Assembly (NCBI RefSeq): GCF_004155535.1
Contig: NZ_RYUH01000012.1
Location: 1-64,000, forward strand
Reading direction: 5' to 3'
DNA length: 64,000 bases
From: Bifidobacterium pseudolongum subsp. globosum
GTDB taxonomy: Bacteria; Actinomycetota; Actinomycetes; Actinomycetales; Bifidobacteriaceae
The position numbers were made by a program, and so were the translations under genes. Shown here in pieces: positions 17,345-25,934 of the stretch (its first letter is position 1; every line of letters begins with the position of its first letter). Under the pieces are notes generated by a model, which made no database searches, was not told the DNA's origin, and worked only from the letters and a program-made list of their open reading frames with translations.

Positions 17345-19141
17345 TCACCATTCCACCGGAATCGCGTTCTTGCGTTGCGGGGAGTTCGGCACTTCGTATT
17401 TCTGCATCAGGAATTCGCCGATCTGCGCGAACACCGGGCCCGCCGTCAGACCACCATAGCTGCCCTCCGGGTCCTTGAGCACCACGGTCACCACGAACCG
17501 GGGGTTGTCGGCGGGGATGATCGCGGAGTAGTCGCTGATGAGCGAGCTCAGCTTGCCGTCGGGGCCGGCCACTTCGGCGGTGCCGGACTTGGAGGCCACA
17601 CGGTAGCCTTTCACGCCGGCGAACCCTTGAGAGGAATAGTGTTCCGACACGGATTCCATCGCGTTGAGGATCTGCTTGGAGGCCTCTTCGTCGATCACAC
17701 GCGTGGATTCCTTCTGTTCGGGCGTGGTGCTTCTGCCGTCAGGGGTGGTGATGGATTTGATGATCGACTGCGGCTTGAGCACGCCTTGGTTGGCGATGAC
17801 CGCGATCGCGTTCGTCATCTGCAGCGCGTTGACGGTGTAGCCCTGGCCGAAGAGCACGGTGTTGCGTGTACGGCCGTCCCATGTCTGCGGCTGGGTGAGC
17901 AGGCCCTGCGATTCGCCCGGCAGGTTGAGGCCGCTCGGCTGGCCGATGCCGAATTTGGTCAGGTATTCGTAGCGCTTCTGGTCCGAGAACGCATCGGAGG
18001 CGAGGATCGTGCCGATGTTCGAGGATTGTTCGAGCACGCCGGCGAGCGTCCAGTGCTCGGCGCCGTGGTTGAACGAATCCTTGTAGGTCTGCCCGTCGAG
18101 CGTCAGCGAATCGGGCACGGTGAATTTGTCGGACATCTGGTGCAGGTGTTCCTGCACGAGCCCCGACATGGTGAAGACCTTGCCCACGGACCCCGGTTCG
18201 AAGGTCTGGCTCACCGAACGCGCCACATTGAGTTTGGCGTCGTCGCTGCCGGCTTCGATCTGGTCGGTGTCGGCGAGCGCCAGGATCTGCCCGCTCTGCA
18301 CGTCCTGCACCACGGCGATGCCCCACGCCGCCTTGTATTTCTCCTGGCTGTCCTTGAGGATCCGCTCCACGCGCCACTGGATGTCGCGGTCGATCGTCAG
18401 CTGCACGTCCGCGCCGTCCGCCGCGTCCTTCGCATCGGTCATCGTGCCGGGGATCTCTTCGCCGCCGTTGCCCTGCTGGTAGATCTGGTAGCCGTCGGTG
18501 CCGGTCAGCGTCTTGTCTTCGACCTGTTCGATGCCGGCCACGCCCTTGCCTGCGTCATCCACGCCGCCGAGCAGCGCGCCCATGAGGGTGCCGTTCGTGT
18601 AGATGCGCTCGTTGCTCAGTTCGCCATACACGATGCCGCCCAGATGCAGGTCGGCGATCTTGCGCTTGACTTCGGGCGTCACGTCTTTCTTGAGGATCGC
18701 GTACTGGCCGGTGCCCGAAAGCTTGCCACCGAGTTCGGCCGCGTTCATGCCGAGCACCGGTGCGAGCAATTGCGCCACGGCGGCCACACCGGTCGTCTGC
18801 AACGGTTTGCCGTCGAGCTCATGGCAATAGTCGCGTGTGCGCGTGGTGCATGTGGTGGGCTCGAAATCCTGTGCCGCCTCCGGATTGCCGATGATCGTGT
18901 AGCGCTCCACGCTTTGCGCGAGCACCGCGCCGTTCGTGTCGGTGATCTTGCCGCGCTTGGCGCTCAACACCGCTTTGACCGTGCGGTTCTGCGTGGCGGC
19001 CTGTGCGGTGCTCGCGCCGTCGATCAATTGGATGCGCACCAATTGTCCAATGCACAGCAGCGCCACAATCAGCATGACGATGCCCATGATCGAGGCCTGC
19101 TTGACGCGCCGGGTAAGTCGTGACCAAGAGAACGAACGCAT
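17345..19141 (-). CDS. ftsI: Septal peptidoglycan transpeptidase FtsI (class B PBP)
   Basis: 598 residues: a short cytoplasmic tail, one membrane helix (about 18-38), a PBP dimerisation domain with RGKITDTNGAVLA, then the transpeptidase domain. Active-site motifs are SVGK (318-321, nucleophile Ser318), SSN (373-375) and KSG (518-520). It cross-links septal peptidoglycan with FtsW. The start codon overlaps the ftsL stop by one base (TGATG). No PASTA domain is present, unlike some other Gram-positive division PBPs. Two cysteines near residues 98 and 106 could form an extracytoplasmic disulfide. Confidence 0.95.
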   Translation of the reverse strand: MRSFSWSRLTRRVKQASIMGIVMLIVALLCIGQLVRIQLIDGASTAQAATQNRTVKAVLSAKRGKITDTNGAVLAQSVERYTIIGNPEAAQDFEPTTCTTRTRDYCHELDGKPLQTTGVAAVAQLLAPVLGMNAAELGGKLSGTGQYAILKKDVTPEVKRKIADLHLGGIVYGELSNERIYTNGTLMGALLGGVDDAGKGVAGIEQVEDKTLTGTDGYQIYQQGNGGEEIPGTMTDAKDAADGADVQLTIDRDIQWRVERILKDSQEKYKAAWGIAVVQDVQSGQILALADTDQIEAGSDDAKLNVARSVSQTFEPGSVGKVFTMSGLVQEHLHQMSDKFTVPDSLTLDGQTYKDSFNHGAEHWTLAGVLEQSSNIGTILASDAFSDQKRYEYLTKFGIGQPSGLNLPGESQGLLTQPQTWDGRTRNTVLFGQGYTVNALQMTNAIAVIANQGVLKPQSIIKSITTPDGRSTTPEQKESTRVIDEEASKQILNAMESVSEHYSSQGFAGVKGYRVASKSGTAEVAGPDGKLSSLISDYSAIIPADNPRFVVTVVLKDPEGSYGGLTAGPVFAQIGEFLMQKYEVPNSPQRKNAIPVEW

Positions 19142-19593
19142 CAGTGTGCCCCTTCCCCGGCGGGCTGGTAGCCCTGCAGGTCGATCGACAGCGACCCCTT
19201 GGCGGGTTCCATGTTCATCTTCTGCGCGCGCTCAGGCAGCGTGGCTTCCAATTGCGCGAGCCTGGCCTGATCGTCCTCCACGTCTTGCTGCAGCATCGTG
19301 ATGTGCTGCTCGATGCGCGAGGCCTCGAATGAGTTGGAGCTCATCTGCGTGCGCAACAGCAGTGCGCCCAGCAGGCATGCGCCCAGGAACACGACGGCCA
19401 CCACGATATGCACAAGCGGCGTGGACCGTGATTTGGTCCACGCCCAGAACGCCGCCAATCCGCGTTTCTCGGACCCGTTGGCGCTGCGGTTCGACACCAC
19501 ATGCAGCTGGGGCCGCTGCGTGCTGCGCGCCTCATGGCTTTGGCGCCCGGCCGGCGCCGCGTTCGAACGTGTGGAACGTGCTGCGGATCCCAT
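19141..19593 (-). CDS. ftsL: FtsL-like bitopic division protein
   Basis: 150 residues. A basic cytoplasmic N-terminus precedes one membrane helix (about 60-81) and a short extracellular coiled-coil stretch (SRIEQHITMLQQDVEDDQ) with a Gly/Pro-rich tail. Sequence conservation in FtsL is low, so the call rests on topology, size and position between rsmH and ftsI. It would act with FtsQ and a DivIC-type partner to activate FtsWI. Spacing is tight: 3 bases from rsmH, and a 1-base overlap with ftsI. Confidence 0.8.
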   Translation of the reverse strand: MGSAARSTRSNAAPAGRQSHEARSTQRPQLHVVSNRSANGSEKRGLAAFWAWTKSRSTPLVHIVVAVVFLGACLLGALLLRTQMSSNSFEASRIEQHITMLQQDVEDDQARLAQLEATLPERAQKMNMEPAKGSLSIDLQGYQPAGEGAH

Positions 19594-19596
19594 GGA

Positions 19597-20658
19597 TCAA
19601 CCCCTCTTTCCCCGGCGGTGCCCAGTGGAGCCATGGCGCGCCCCCGCGCGCTGCATGGAACCGTCCGCCTCATGCTCAAACCGCCGGCGCCAACGCTGCG
19701 GCACCGGACGGACCAATTCGACGGCGCGAAGACGCACCGAGGTGGCGCGCGGATTGTGCTCGCGCTCCTCGTCGTCGGCCATCACCGCGCCCTTCGTGAG
19801 CGGCGCGAAGAACGGCTGCATGTCGTCCGGGACGACAGGCATGTCGGCAGGCGCATCCACCCGGGTGCCCTGCATCATGAACGATTTGACCGTCTTGTCT
19901 TCGAGCGAGTGGTACGACTCCACCACAAGCCGGCCGCCCACCGCAAGCCGGTTGGCGATCTGCGGCAGCGTGCGCGCGAGCTTCTCCAATTCGCCGTTCA
20001 CCTCGATGCGCAACGCCTGGAACACGCGCTTGGCTGGGTTGCCGCTGCCGCGGTGGGCCTGCGGGATCACACGGTCCACAAGCGCGGTCAACTGCCGCGA
20101 GCTCGTGAGCGGTTCGTTCACGCGCGAGCGCACGATCTCCTGGGCGATCTGGCGCGCAAAGCGCTCTTCGCCATACGCTTTGAAAATGTGCGTCAACGCA
20201 GCGGCGTCATAACGTTCGAGCACCATCTGCGCGGTCAGGGGCTGCGAGACGTCCATGCGCATGTCGAGCGGGGCGTCGTGCGCGTACGAAAAGCCGCGCT
20301 CGCGCTCGTCGATCTGCAGGCTCGACAGCCCCAGGTCCATGAACACGGCCTGCACGGCGTCGATGCCACGCTCCTCGAGCACGCGCGAGAAATCGTCGAA
20401 TGCCGCATGCACGGGAATGAACCGGCCGCCAAGCCCCTCCTGTTCGACGCGCGCGGTGGCCATGCGCAGCGCCTCGATGTCGCGGTCGATGCCGATCAGG
20501 CGCGCCTGCGGGGCGGCTTTGAGGAACGCGATGCTGTGGCCCGCGAGTCCGAGCGTGCAGTCGATGGCGACCGCGCCCGGCGTGCGCAATGCGGGCGCGA
20601 CAAGGTCCACGCACTGCTCGAGCAGCACGGGCTGGTGAATGTGCGCGTAATCCGTCAT
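19597..20658 (-). CDS. rsmH: 16S rRNA (cytosine1402-N4)-methyltransferase
   Basis: 353 residues (old name mraW). It methylates N4 of C1402 in the ribosomal P site using S-adenosylmethionine. It opens with HQPVLLEQCVDLV, followed by DCTLGLAGHSIAFL (SAM loop) and GIDRDIEAL. Later come FMDLGLSSLQIDERERGFSY and SYHSLEDKTVKSFM, all RsmH signatures. It starts directly after the mraZ stop codon, the usual mraZ-rsmH pair. Confidence 0.96.
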   Translation of the reverse strand: MTDYAHIHQPVLLEQCVDLVAPALRTPGAVAIDCTLGLAGHSIAFLKAAPQARLIGIDRDIEALRMATARVEQEGLGGRFIPVHAAFDDFSRVLEERGIDAVQAVFMDLGLSSLQIDERERGFSYAHDAPLDMRMDVSQPLTAQMVLERYDAAALTHIFKAYGEERFARQIAQEIVRSRVNEPLTSSRQLTALVDRVIPQAHRGSGNPAKRVFQALRIEVNGELEKLARTLPQIANRLAVGGRLVVESYHSLEDKTVKSFMMQGTRVDAPADMPVVPDDMQPFFAPLTKGAVMADDEEREHNPRATSVRLRAVELVRPVPQRWRRRFEHEADGSMQRAGARHGSTGHRRGKRG

Positions 20659-21171
20659 CTACCACTCCAGTTCCGGCAATACGTCGGATGTGATGTCCGC
20701 ATAACCCTGTTCATGTGCGGTCAGGTAATCCTCCCACGCCTGCTTGTTCCAAATCTCGGCCCGTGTACCCACGCCGATGATGACGATCTCGTCACCAAGG
20801 CCGGCGTAGTCGCGCAGCATCTGCGGAATCAGCACGCGCCCCTGCTTGTCGGGGTCCTGGTCGACCGCGCCCGACAGGAACATGCGCAGGTATTCGCGCG
20901 CGGCCCTGCTGCCCATCGACGTCTTCTGCATCTGCATGGCGATGCGCCGGAACTCCCGTTGGGGCAGCACGTACACGCAGCGCTCCTGACCACGGGCCAT
21001 GACCATGCCGCGGCCCAGCTGCGCACGCATTTTTGCCGGCAACGCCACACGCCCTTTGGCGTCGATCTTGGGGGTGTATGTGCCCAGAAGCATCGGTGGC
21101 ATCTCCAGCGACATCGGATCGGGGGCGGGCTCGTCAGTCGATGGCAACTGCGCATCGGTCAGGCTTGCCAT
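20659..21171 (-). CDS. mraZ: Transcriptional regulator MraZ
   Basis: 170 residues with the two AbrB-like halves of MraZ: GTYTPKIDAKGRVALPAKMR (about 30-49) and DPDKQGRVLIPQMLR in the second half, each with the DxKGR-type motif. MraZ binds repeats in front of its own operon and controls the division cluster. I took ATG 21171 because GGAGGTGAC is ideally placed before it. This gives about 27 extra N-terminal residues compared with the common start near MLLGTYTP. TGGG repeats spaced by 10 bases lie 50-85 bases upstream. Confidence 0.95.
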   Translation of the reverse strand: MASLTDAQLPSTDEPAPDPMSLEMPPMLLGTYTPKIDAKGRVALPAKMRAQLGRGMVMARGQERCVYVLPQREFRRIAMQMQKTSMGSRAAREYLRMFLSGAVDQDPDKQGRVLIPQMLRDYAGLGDEIVIIGVGTRAEIWNKQAWEDYLTAHEQGYADITSDVLPELEW

Positions 21172-21220
21172 CAGTCACCTCCGAACCGCACCTCAATATG
21201 TCCGCATCTGCCTTCAGGTA

Positions 21221-21254
21221 CCCACTTTACCCCACCACTCACCTAAAATCCCCA
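21221..21254 (-). promoter_or_regulatory. MraZ operator: TGGG repeats in 10-bp phase
   Basis: On the minus strand TGGG occurs at 21254-21251, 21234-21231 and 21224-21221. The fourth place of the 10-base ladder (21244-21241) holds a degenerate copy. MraZ of other bacteria binds direct repeats of this kind with 10-bp period, so this is the expected autoregulatory site upstream of mraZ. Confidence 0.75.
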
Positions 21255-21376
21255 CCGGCCGCCAAAACACGCCGTCGGCGTGACCAACATGCACCATTTC
21301 CACACGATGTGGCGCTCGTAGCCGCCGTTTGCTACGCTTGTGTGGCTCAAGTTTCAGACAGGGGACCAACGTTCAA

Positions 21377-23638
21377 ATGTCACAGTATTCAGCACAGTTG
21401 CAGGAAGAGCAGCGCATGACGGACCGCGCATACGCGCGCCTTGACGCGCTGCGGGCGCAGGCAAGGGAACGGTTGAGCGACGTGCGTGCCGCGGGGTCGC
21501 ACGGTTCGCCCACGCAACGCACCGAGCGTGACTCCTTCGCCACGATGTACGAGGACCGCCTGGCGCAATTGCGCGCCGTCGAGGACCGCCTCGTGTTCGG
21601 CAGGATCGACAACACCTTGGGCGAACGGCGGTACATCGGGCGCATCGGCCTTTCCGACGAGCGGCACGAACCGATCCTCACCGACTGGCGCGCCGAGGCC
21701 GCGCGCCCGTTCTACGAGGCCACGCCGTCGCACCACGGCGACATCGTGATGCGTCGCCACATCACCCTGCACTTCCGCACCGTGGCAGGCATCGAAGACG
21801 AGGTGCTCGACGTGCATTCGGCGCATGTGAACACGGCGAGCGAGCAGGGCACGCTGACCGGCGAAGGCGCGCTGCTGGCGTCGCTGGGCTCGCGGCGCAC
21901 CGGCAAGATGACCGACATCGTGGCCACGATCCAGGCCGAGCAGGACCGGATCATCCGCACCGACCTCGCCGGCGCCCTCGTGGTGCAGGGCGGCCCCGGC
22001 ACCGGCAAGACGGCCGTGGCGCTGCACCGCGCCGCCTACCTGCTGTACACGCACCGCCGCCGGCTCGAACGCTCCGGCGTGCTCGTGGTGGGCCCGAGCG
22101 AGGACTTCCTGCACTACATCGACCAGGTGCTCCCCTCCCTCGGTGAGACCGGCGTGGTGAGCCGCACGATCGGCGATCTGATCCCCGGCGTCGTCACGCA
22201 GCACGTTGACGAACCGCACGTGGCCCAGCTCAAGGGTGAACGGCGCATGGCCAAGATGATCGCGAACGCGGTGGCCGCGCGCGAACGCGTGCCCTCGCAG
22301 CTGCCCATGATCACGGTCAACGGCGTGTCGGCGCCTTTGCGCGCCGCCGATTTCGAGACGGCGATCGCCGACGCGCGCCGTACACGCCAGCCGCACAACA
22401 AGGCCCGCGAGACCTTCGTCTCGTCGATGCTCTCGATGGTGCGCACGCGCGTCGTCGAAGAGCTCGACTACACGCCCGAACAGGCCGAGCTCAACGACAT
22501 CATGGCGCAGCTGCGCATGAACGACAAACTGCGCGTCACGCTCAACCTGGCGTGGCTGCCGATGGACGGCCGCTGGCTGCTCGACCAGCTGTTCTCGAAG
22601 CCCGCGCAGTTGCGCCGGTTCGCGCCATGGCTCAGCGACGAGCAGGTCAGCATGCTCACCCGGCCCAAGGGCGCCCCGCTCACGCTGTCCGACATTCCAT
22701 TGCTCGACGAGGCGCTCGAACTGCTGGGTCCCGACCCGCACGAACAGGCGCGCCAGGCGTCGCGCGACGCGCAGCGCGCCGAAGAGGAGCGCTACGCCCA
22801 GGAGACGCTCGCGCAGGCGGGCATCGGGTCGGGCATCGTCTCGTCGAAGATGCTCGCCGACCAGATGCGCGGCGATTCGTCGGAACTGGTCGCGCAGCGC
22901 GCCGCCGCGGACCGCGAATGGACCTATGGGCACATCGTCGTCGATGAGGCGCAGGAACTGACCGCCATGGACTGGCGCATGCTCATCCGCCGCTGCCCGT
23001 CGCGCTCGTTCACGATCGTGGGCGACGTGGCGCAGACCTCGGCGCTCGGCGGCACGCGTGACTGGCGCACGTCGATGAACGCGTTGTTCGGCCCACAGAA
23101 CTGGAGCCTCAACGAGCTGACGATCAACTACCGCAACCCGCGTGAGGTCTCCGACCTCGCCGCGCGTTTCGCTGAAGGCGAAGGGCTCTACATCTCCACC
23201 GTCAAGGCGATTCGTTCGGTGCCCGATTCGGTGCAGCGCGTGAGCGTGGCGGATCGTGCGGCGCTGTACGCCGAGGTCGCCGAGCAGACCCTTGATCTGG
23301 CCGGTTCGTACCTTGTGGGCGACGGCACAGGCCGCGTGGCCGTCATCGTCCCCGACGAACTGCGCGATGCCGTGCGGGCCGCCGTGCACGAAGCCGTGGC
23401 GCACAGCACGCTCGCGCGCAGCGGCGTCCGGTTCGACGAGCAGATCATGGTGTGCGGCGCGCAATCGGTAAAAGGCCTTGAATACGATGCGGTTATGGTT
23501 GTGGAACCAGGACTCATCGAGCAGGAGGCGCCCACACGGCTCTCCGCGGCCTCCGACCTGTATGTGGCGCTCACCCGCCCCACGCAGCGTCTGCTTATAG
23601 TCCGGACACAAGCAGACGAAACGCTGCTCGATTTGTAA
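21377..23638 (+). CDS. HelD-type superfamily 1 helicase
   Basis: 753 residues. An N-terminal charged helical region (1-60), typical of HelD, precedes a UvrD-like motor with Walker A GGPGTGKTAVAL (205-216). DEAQEL (Walker B/motif II), GDVAQTS (motif III) and a C-terminal VKGLEYDAVMVVEP with YVALTRPTQ (motifs V and VI) follow. HelD proteins bind RNA polymerase and free it from nucleic acid. The long gap between motifs Ia and II, and the N-terminal coiled coil, favour HelD over UvrD or Rep. The start at ATG 21377 is the first with a usable purine-rich site (AGGGGA). The gene is divergent from mraZ and 10 bases before serA. Function in DNA repair remains possible. Confidence 0.8.
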   Translation: MSQYSAQLQEEQRMTDRAYARLDALRAQARERLSDVRAAGSHGSPTQRTERDSFATMYEDRLAQLRAVEDRLVFGRIDNTLGERRYIGRIGLSDERHEPILTDWRAEAARPFYEATPSHHGDIVMRRHITLHFRTVAGIEDEVLDVHSAHVNTASEQGTLTGEGALLASLGSRRTGKMTDIVATIQAEQDRIIRTDLAGALVVQGGPGTGKTAVALHRAAYLLYTHRRRLERSGVLVVGPSEDFLHYIDQVLPSLGETGVVSRTIGDLIPGVVTQHVDEPHVAQLKGERRMAKMIANAVAARERVPSQLPMITVNGVSAPLRAADFETAIADARRTRQPHNKARETFVSSMLSMVRTRVVEELDYTPEQAELNDIMAQLRMNDKLRVTLNLAWLPMDGRWLLDQLFSKPAQLRRFAPWLSDEQVSMLTRPKGAPLTLSDIPLLDEALELLGPDPHEQARQASRDAQRAEEERYAQETLAQAGIGSGIVSSKMLADQMRGDSSELVAQRAAADREWTYGHIVVDEAQELTAMDWRMLIRRCPSRSFTIVGDVAQTSALGGTRDWRTSMNALFGPQNWSLNELTINYRNPREVSDLAARFAEGEGLYISTVKAIRSVPDSVQRVSVADRAALYAEVAEQTLDLAGSYLVGDGTGRVAVIVPDELRDAVRAAVHEAVAHSTLARSGVRFDEQIMVCGAQSVKGLEYDAVMVVEPGLIEQEAPTRLSAASDLYVALTRPTQRLLIVRTQADETLLDL

Positions 23639-23648
23639 GGTGGTGCAT

Positions 23649-24848
23649 ATGCCGAAAGCTCTATTACTTGAAAACATCCATCCCCTGGCCGCCCAATCCC
23701 TGCGCGACCACGGGTTCGAAGTCGAGACGATGAAGGGCGCGCTTGCCGAGGACGAGCTCATCGAGGCCCTCGAAGGCGTGGACCTGCTCGGCATCCGCTC
23801 GAAGACAACCGTGACCGCCAAGGTGCTCGACGCGCGCCCCACGCTCACCGCGATCGGCTGCTTCTGCATCGGCACCAACCAGGTCGACCTCAACCATGCG
23901 GGCCGCCGTGGCGTGGCGGTGTTCAACGCGCCGTATTCCAACACACGGTCCGTGGTGGAATTGGTGATCTGCGACATCATCTGCCTGATGCGCCGCATCC
24001 CGGCGCACACGCACCACCTCAAGCATGGGCTGTGGGACAAAACGGCGTCCGGTTCGCACGAGGTGCGCGGCAAGACGCTCGGCATCATCGGCTACGGCAA
24101 CATCGGCTCACAGCTTTCGGTGCTCGCCGAGGCGCTCGGCATGCGCGTGGTGTTCTACGACCTCGACGAAAAGCTCGCGATGGGCAACGCCCAGCGCTGC
24201 GACACGCTCAATGAATTGCTCGAGCAGTCCGACGCCGTGACGATCCACGTGGACGGACGCAAATCCAACACAGGGTTCTTCGGCGAAGACGAGTTCGCCC
24301 ACATGAAGCAGGATGCGATCTTCATCAACTGCTCACGCGGGTTCGTGGCGGACCTCGACGCGCTCAAGCGCCACCTCGACAGCGGGCACCTTTCCGGCGC
24401 GGCCGTGGACGTGTTCCCGGTCGAGCCGAAGAAGAGCGGCGACCCCATCGTCACGCCGCTCGCCGACGAGGACAACATGATCCTCACCCCGCACATCGGC
24501 GGCTCCACGCTCGAAGCGCAGGAGGCCATCGCCCAGTTCGTCTCGCAGCGTCTTGAGGATTACTGGCTCAAGGGCTCCACGATGCTCAGCGTGAATCTGC
24601 CGCAGATCACCTTGAGCGACTACCGCGGGGCCGCACGCATCGCCCACCTGCACGCCAACCTGCCGGGCATCCTCGCCTCGGTCAACCAGGTGCTCGGCGA
24701 ACAGGGCATCAACATCTCGGCGCAGGCGCTCGGAACCGAAGGCGACCTGGGGTACGTGGTGACCGACGTGGCCAACAAACCCGACGAGCGCACGCTCGAC
24801 GCGTTGGCCTCACTGACGGGCACGATCCGCATGCGCGTCATCGAATAG
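23649..24848 (+). CDS. serA: D-3-phosphoglycerate dehydrogenase
   Basis: 399 residues. It oxidises 3-phosphoglycerate to 3-phosphohydroxypyruvate, the entry step to serine. A substrate-binding domain and an NAD-binding domain (LGIIGYGNIGSQLSVLA) carry the 2-hydroxyacid dehydrogenase signature FINCSRGFVADLDAL. The catalytic His lies in LTPHIGGSTLEAQ. A C-terminal ACT domain (about 325-399) suggests feedback control by serine, as in the E. coli form. ATG 23649 follows AAGGTGG. GTG codons at 23640 and 23643 are in frame but less likely. The gene ends two bases before a 26-bp hairpin shared with nrdR. Confidence 0.93.
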   Translation: MPKALLLENIHPLAAQSLRDHGFEVETMKGALAEDELIEALEGVDLLGIRSKTTVTAKVLDARPTLTAIGCFCIGTNQVDLNHAGRRGVAVFNAPYSNTRSVVELVICDIICLMRRIPAHTHHLKHGLWDKTASGSHEVRGKTLGIIGYGNIGSQLSVLAEALGMRVVFYDLDEKLAMGNAQRCDTLNELLEQSDAVTIHVDGRKSNTGFFGEDEFAHMKQDAIFINCSRGFVADLDALKRHLDSGHLSGAAVDVFPVEPKKSGDPIVTPLADEDNMILTPHIGGSTLEAQEAIAQFVSQRLEDYWLKGSTMLSVNLPQITLSDYRGAARIAHLHANLPGILASVNQVLGEQGINISAQALGTEGDLGYVVTDVANKPDERTLDALASLTGTIRMRVIE

Positions 24849-24850
24849 GC

Positions 24851-24908
24851 CGTGAGGTATGGCAAAGGCCCGGAGCCTTCAAGCTCCGGGCCTTTGCCAT
24901 ACCTCACG
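24851..24908. terminator. 26-bp perfect hairpin, bidirectional terminator between serA and nrdR
   Basis: Arms 24851-24876 and 24883-24908 are perfect reverse complements with a six-base loop (CTTCAA). No T-run follows on either side. It begins 2 bases after the serA stop and contains the nrdR stop codon (24904-24906). The symmetric position suggests it ends transcripts from both sides. Confidence 0.8.
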
Positions 24909-25356
24909 CGCGGTCTTCGACACGCAACTCGTCGATTGCGTGCTGGAAGTCCTCAAGTCCTTCGAAATTCTGGTAGACGCTGGCGAAGCGCAGATAGGCC
25001 ACTTCGTCAAGTTCACGCAACGGTTTGAGGATGGCCTTGCCGATCTCCTCCGACGGCACCTGCGCGATGCCTTGCGCACGCAGGCTCTCCTCGACCTGCT
25101 GGCCGAGGTGCTTGAGGCTTTCCTCGTCGATCGGCCTGCCCTGGCACGCTTTACGCACACCGGAGATCACCTTGTTGCGGTCGAATTGCTCCACATTGCC
25201 AGACCGTTTCTTCACCAGCAGCATGGCCGTCTCCATCGTGCTGAAACGGCCCCCGCATTTGGGGCATTCACGGCGCCGGCGAATGGAATGGCCGTCGTCG
25301 CTGATGCGCGTATCGATCACCTTGGTGTCGGGATTCTGGCAAAATGGGCAATGCAT
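24904..25356 (-). CDS. nrdR: Transcriptional repressor NrdR
   Basis: 150 residues. It represses ribonucleotide reductase genes in response to ATP/dATP. An N-terminal zinc ribbon ([17 protein letters not shown], second Cys pair CPKCGG) is followed by an ATP-cone domain ([19 protein letters not shown]). The frame is open a further 29 codons upstream, but family members begin at MHCPFC and 25356 matches. It lies 94 bases after the LysM gene, probably in the same SOS-linked transcript. The last codons are inside the terminator hairpin. Confidence 0.95.
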   Translation of the reverse strand: MHCPFCQNPDTKVIDTRISDDGHSIRRRRECPKCGGRFSTMETAMLLVKKRSGNVEQFDRNKVISGVRKACQGRPIDEESLKHLGQQVEESLRAQGIAQVPSEEIGKAILKPLRELDEVAYLRFASVYQNFEGLEDFQHAIDELRVEDRA

Positions 25357-25450
25357 ACCACTCACAATAGCCCGACGTTCGGCCTTTTGTTCAACGGGTG
25401 CACCCATGTTCCGCTCGCCGCGCACCATCAGCCCCAATGCCATGGCCTTA

Positions 25451-25792
25451 TCAGACCGGGATGATCAGGTGCTGGCCTGCCACGATGCGGCTGTCATCGA
25501 GGCCGTTGACGGCTTTGAGGCGCTCCACCACCTGCACCGCCGGCGCATCGGTGAAACGACTGGCGATCGACCACAACGTGTCACCGGGCCGCACGGTGTA
25601 ATGCACGACTTCCGTCGACTCGTACCCCGCATAGGCCGTCTGTTCGCCCAGTCCTGGCATATGGGACGCGAGGGCGCATCCCAGACACAGCAACGCCGCC
25701 AGCACGATGAGCCACATGCGCACATGGGCCTTGGCCCCCGCCGTCTGCACTGCACCGGATGCCCGTGAGATATGTGACGCCAACGCGCTCAT
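25451..25792 (-). CDS. Small membrane-anchored LysM protein (YneA-like, SOS-linked)
   Basis: 113 residues: short cytoplasmic N-terminus, one hydrophobic segment (about 26-44), then a single LysM domain (64-111, [17 protein letters not shown] ending in [11 protein letters not shown]). LysM binds peptidoglycan. The size, topology and divergent placement next to lexA resemble B. subtilis YneA, which delays division during the SOS response. SOS boxes lie 14-92 bases upstream. ATG 25792 follows GAAGG at a good distance. The division-inhibitor role is inference from context and topology. Confidence 0.85.
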   Translation of the reverse strand: MSALASHISRASGAVQTAGAKAHVRMWLIVLAALLCLGCALASHMPGLGEQTAYAGYESTEVVHYTVRPGDTLWSIASRFTDAPAVQVVERLKAVNGLDDSRIVAGQHLIIPV

Positions 25793-25805
25793 CGAAACCT
25801 TCTTT

Positions 25806-25819
25806 CGAACGTTTGTTCT
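25806..25819. promoter_or_regulatory. SOS box 1 (LexA site)
   Basis: CGAACGTTTGTTCT fits the Gram-positive LexA consensus CGAAC-N4-GTTC(G/T). It is 14 bases from the start of the LysM gene, so LexA binding here would block it. Confidence 0.8.
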
Positions 25820-25837
25820 AATTGTGGTTTCGATATT

Positions 25838-25851
25838 CGCACAGATGTTCG
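25838..25851. promoter_or_regulatory. SOS box 2, one mismatch
   Basis: CGCACAGATGTTCG matches CGAAC-N4-GTTCG with one change (C for A at position 3). It is 32 bases from box 1 and 33 from box 3, about three helical turns each, so dimers on all three would face the same side. Confidence 0.55.
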
Positions 25852-25870
25852 AACTTGTCAAGCCTGCATT

Positions 25871-25884
25871 CGAACATCTGTTTG
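25871..25884. promoter_or_regulatory. SOS box 3, over the lexA -35
   Basis: CGAACATCTGTTTG fits the LexA consensus. Its last bases overlap the proposed lexA -35 (TTGATT, 25882-25887), the arrangement expected for autoregulation. Confidence 0.8.
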
Positions 25885-25910
25885 ATTTTCTCCGTGCGGC
25901 ACGGTACTGT
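25882..25910 (+). promoter_or_regulatory. lexA promoter
   Basis: TTGATT (25882-25887), a 17-base spacer and TACTGT (25905-25910), ending 25 bases before the lexA ATG. It overlaps SOS box 3. Confidence 0.6.
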
Positions 25911-25934
25911 TGTGCCATAACGAAAGGACCCACC

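Noticed and set aside
17258-19123. A 621-codon plus-strand frame opposite ftsI
   Set aside because: Low-complexity His/Val/Arg translation, no ribosome site, and fully overlaps a recognised FtsI.
21389-24088. An 899-codon minus-strand frame under the helicase and serA
   Set aside because: It spans two real plus-strand genes, is Arg/His-rich and matches no family.
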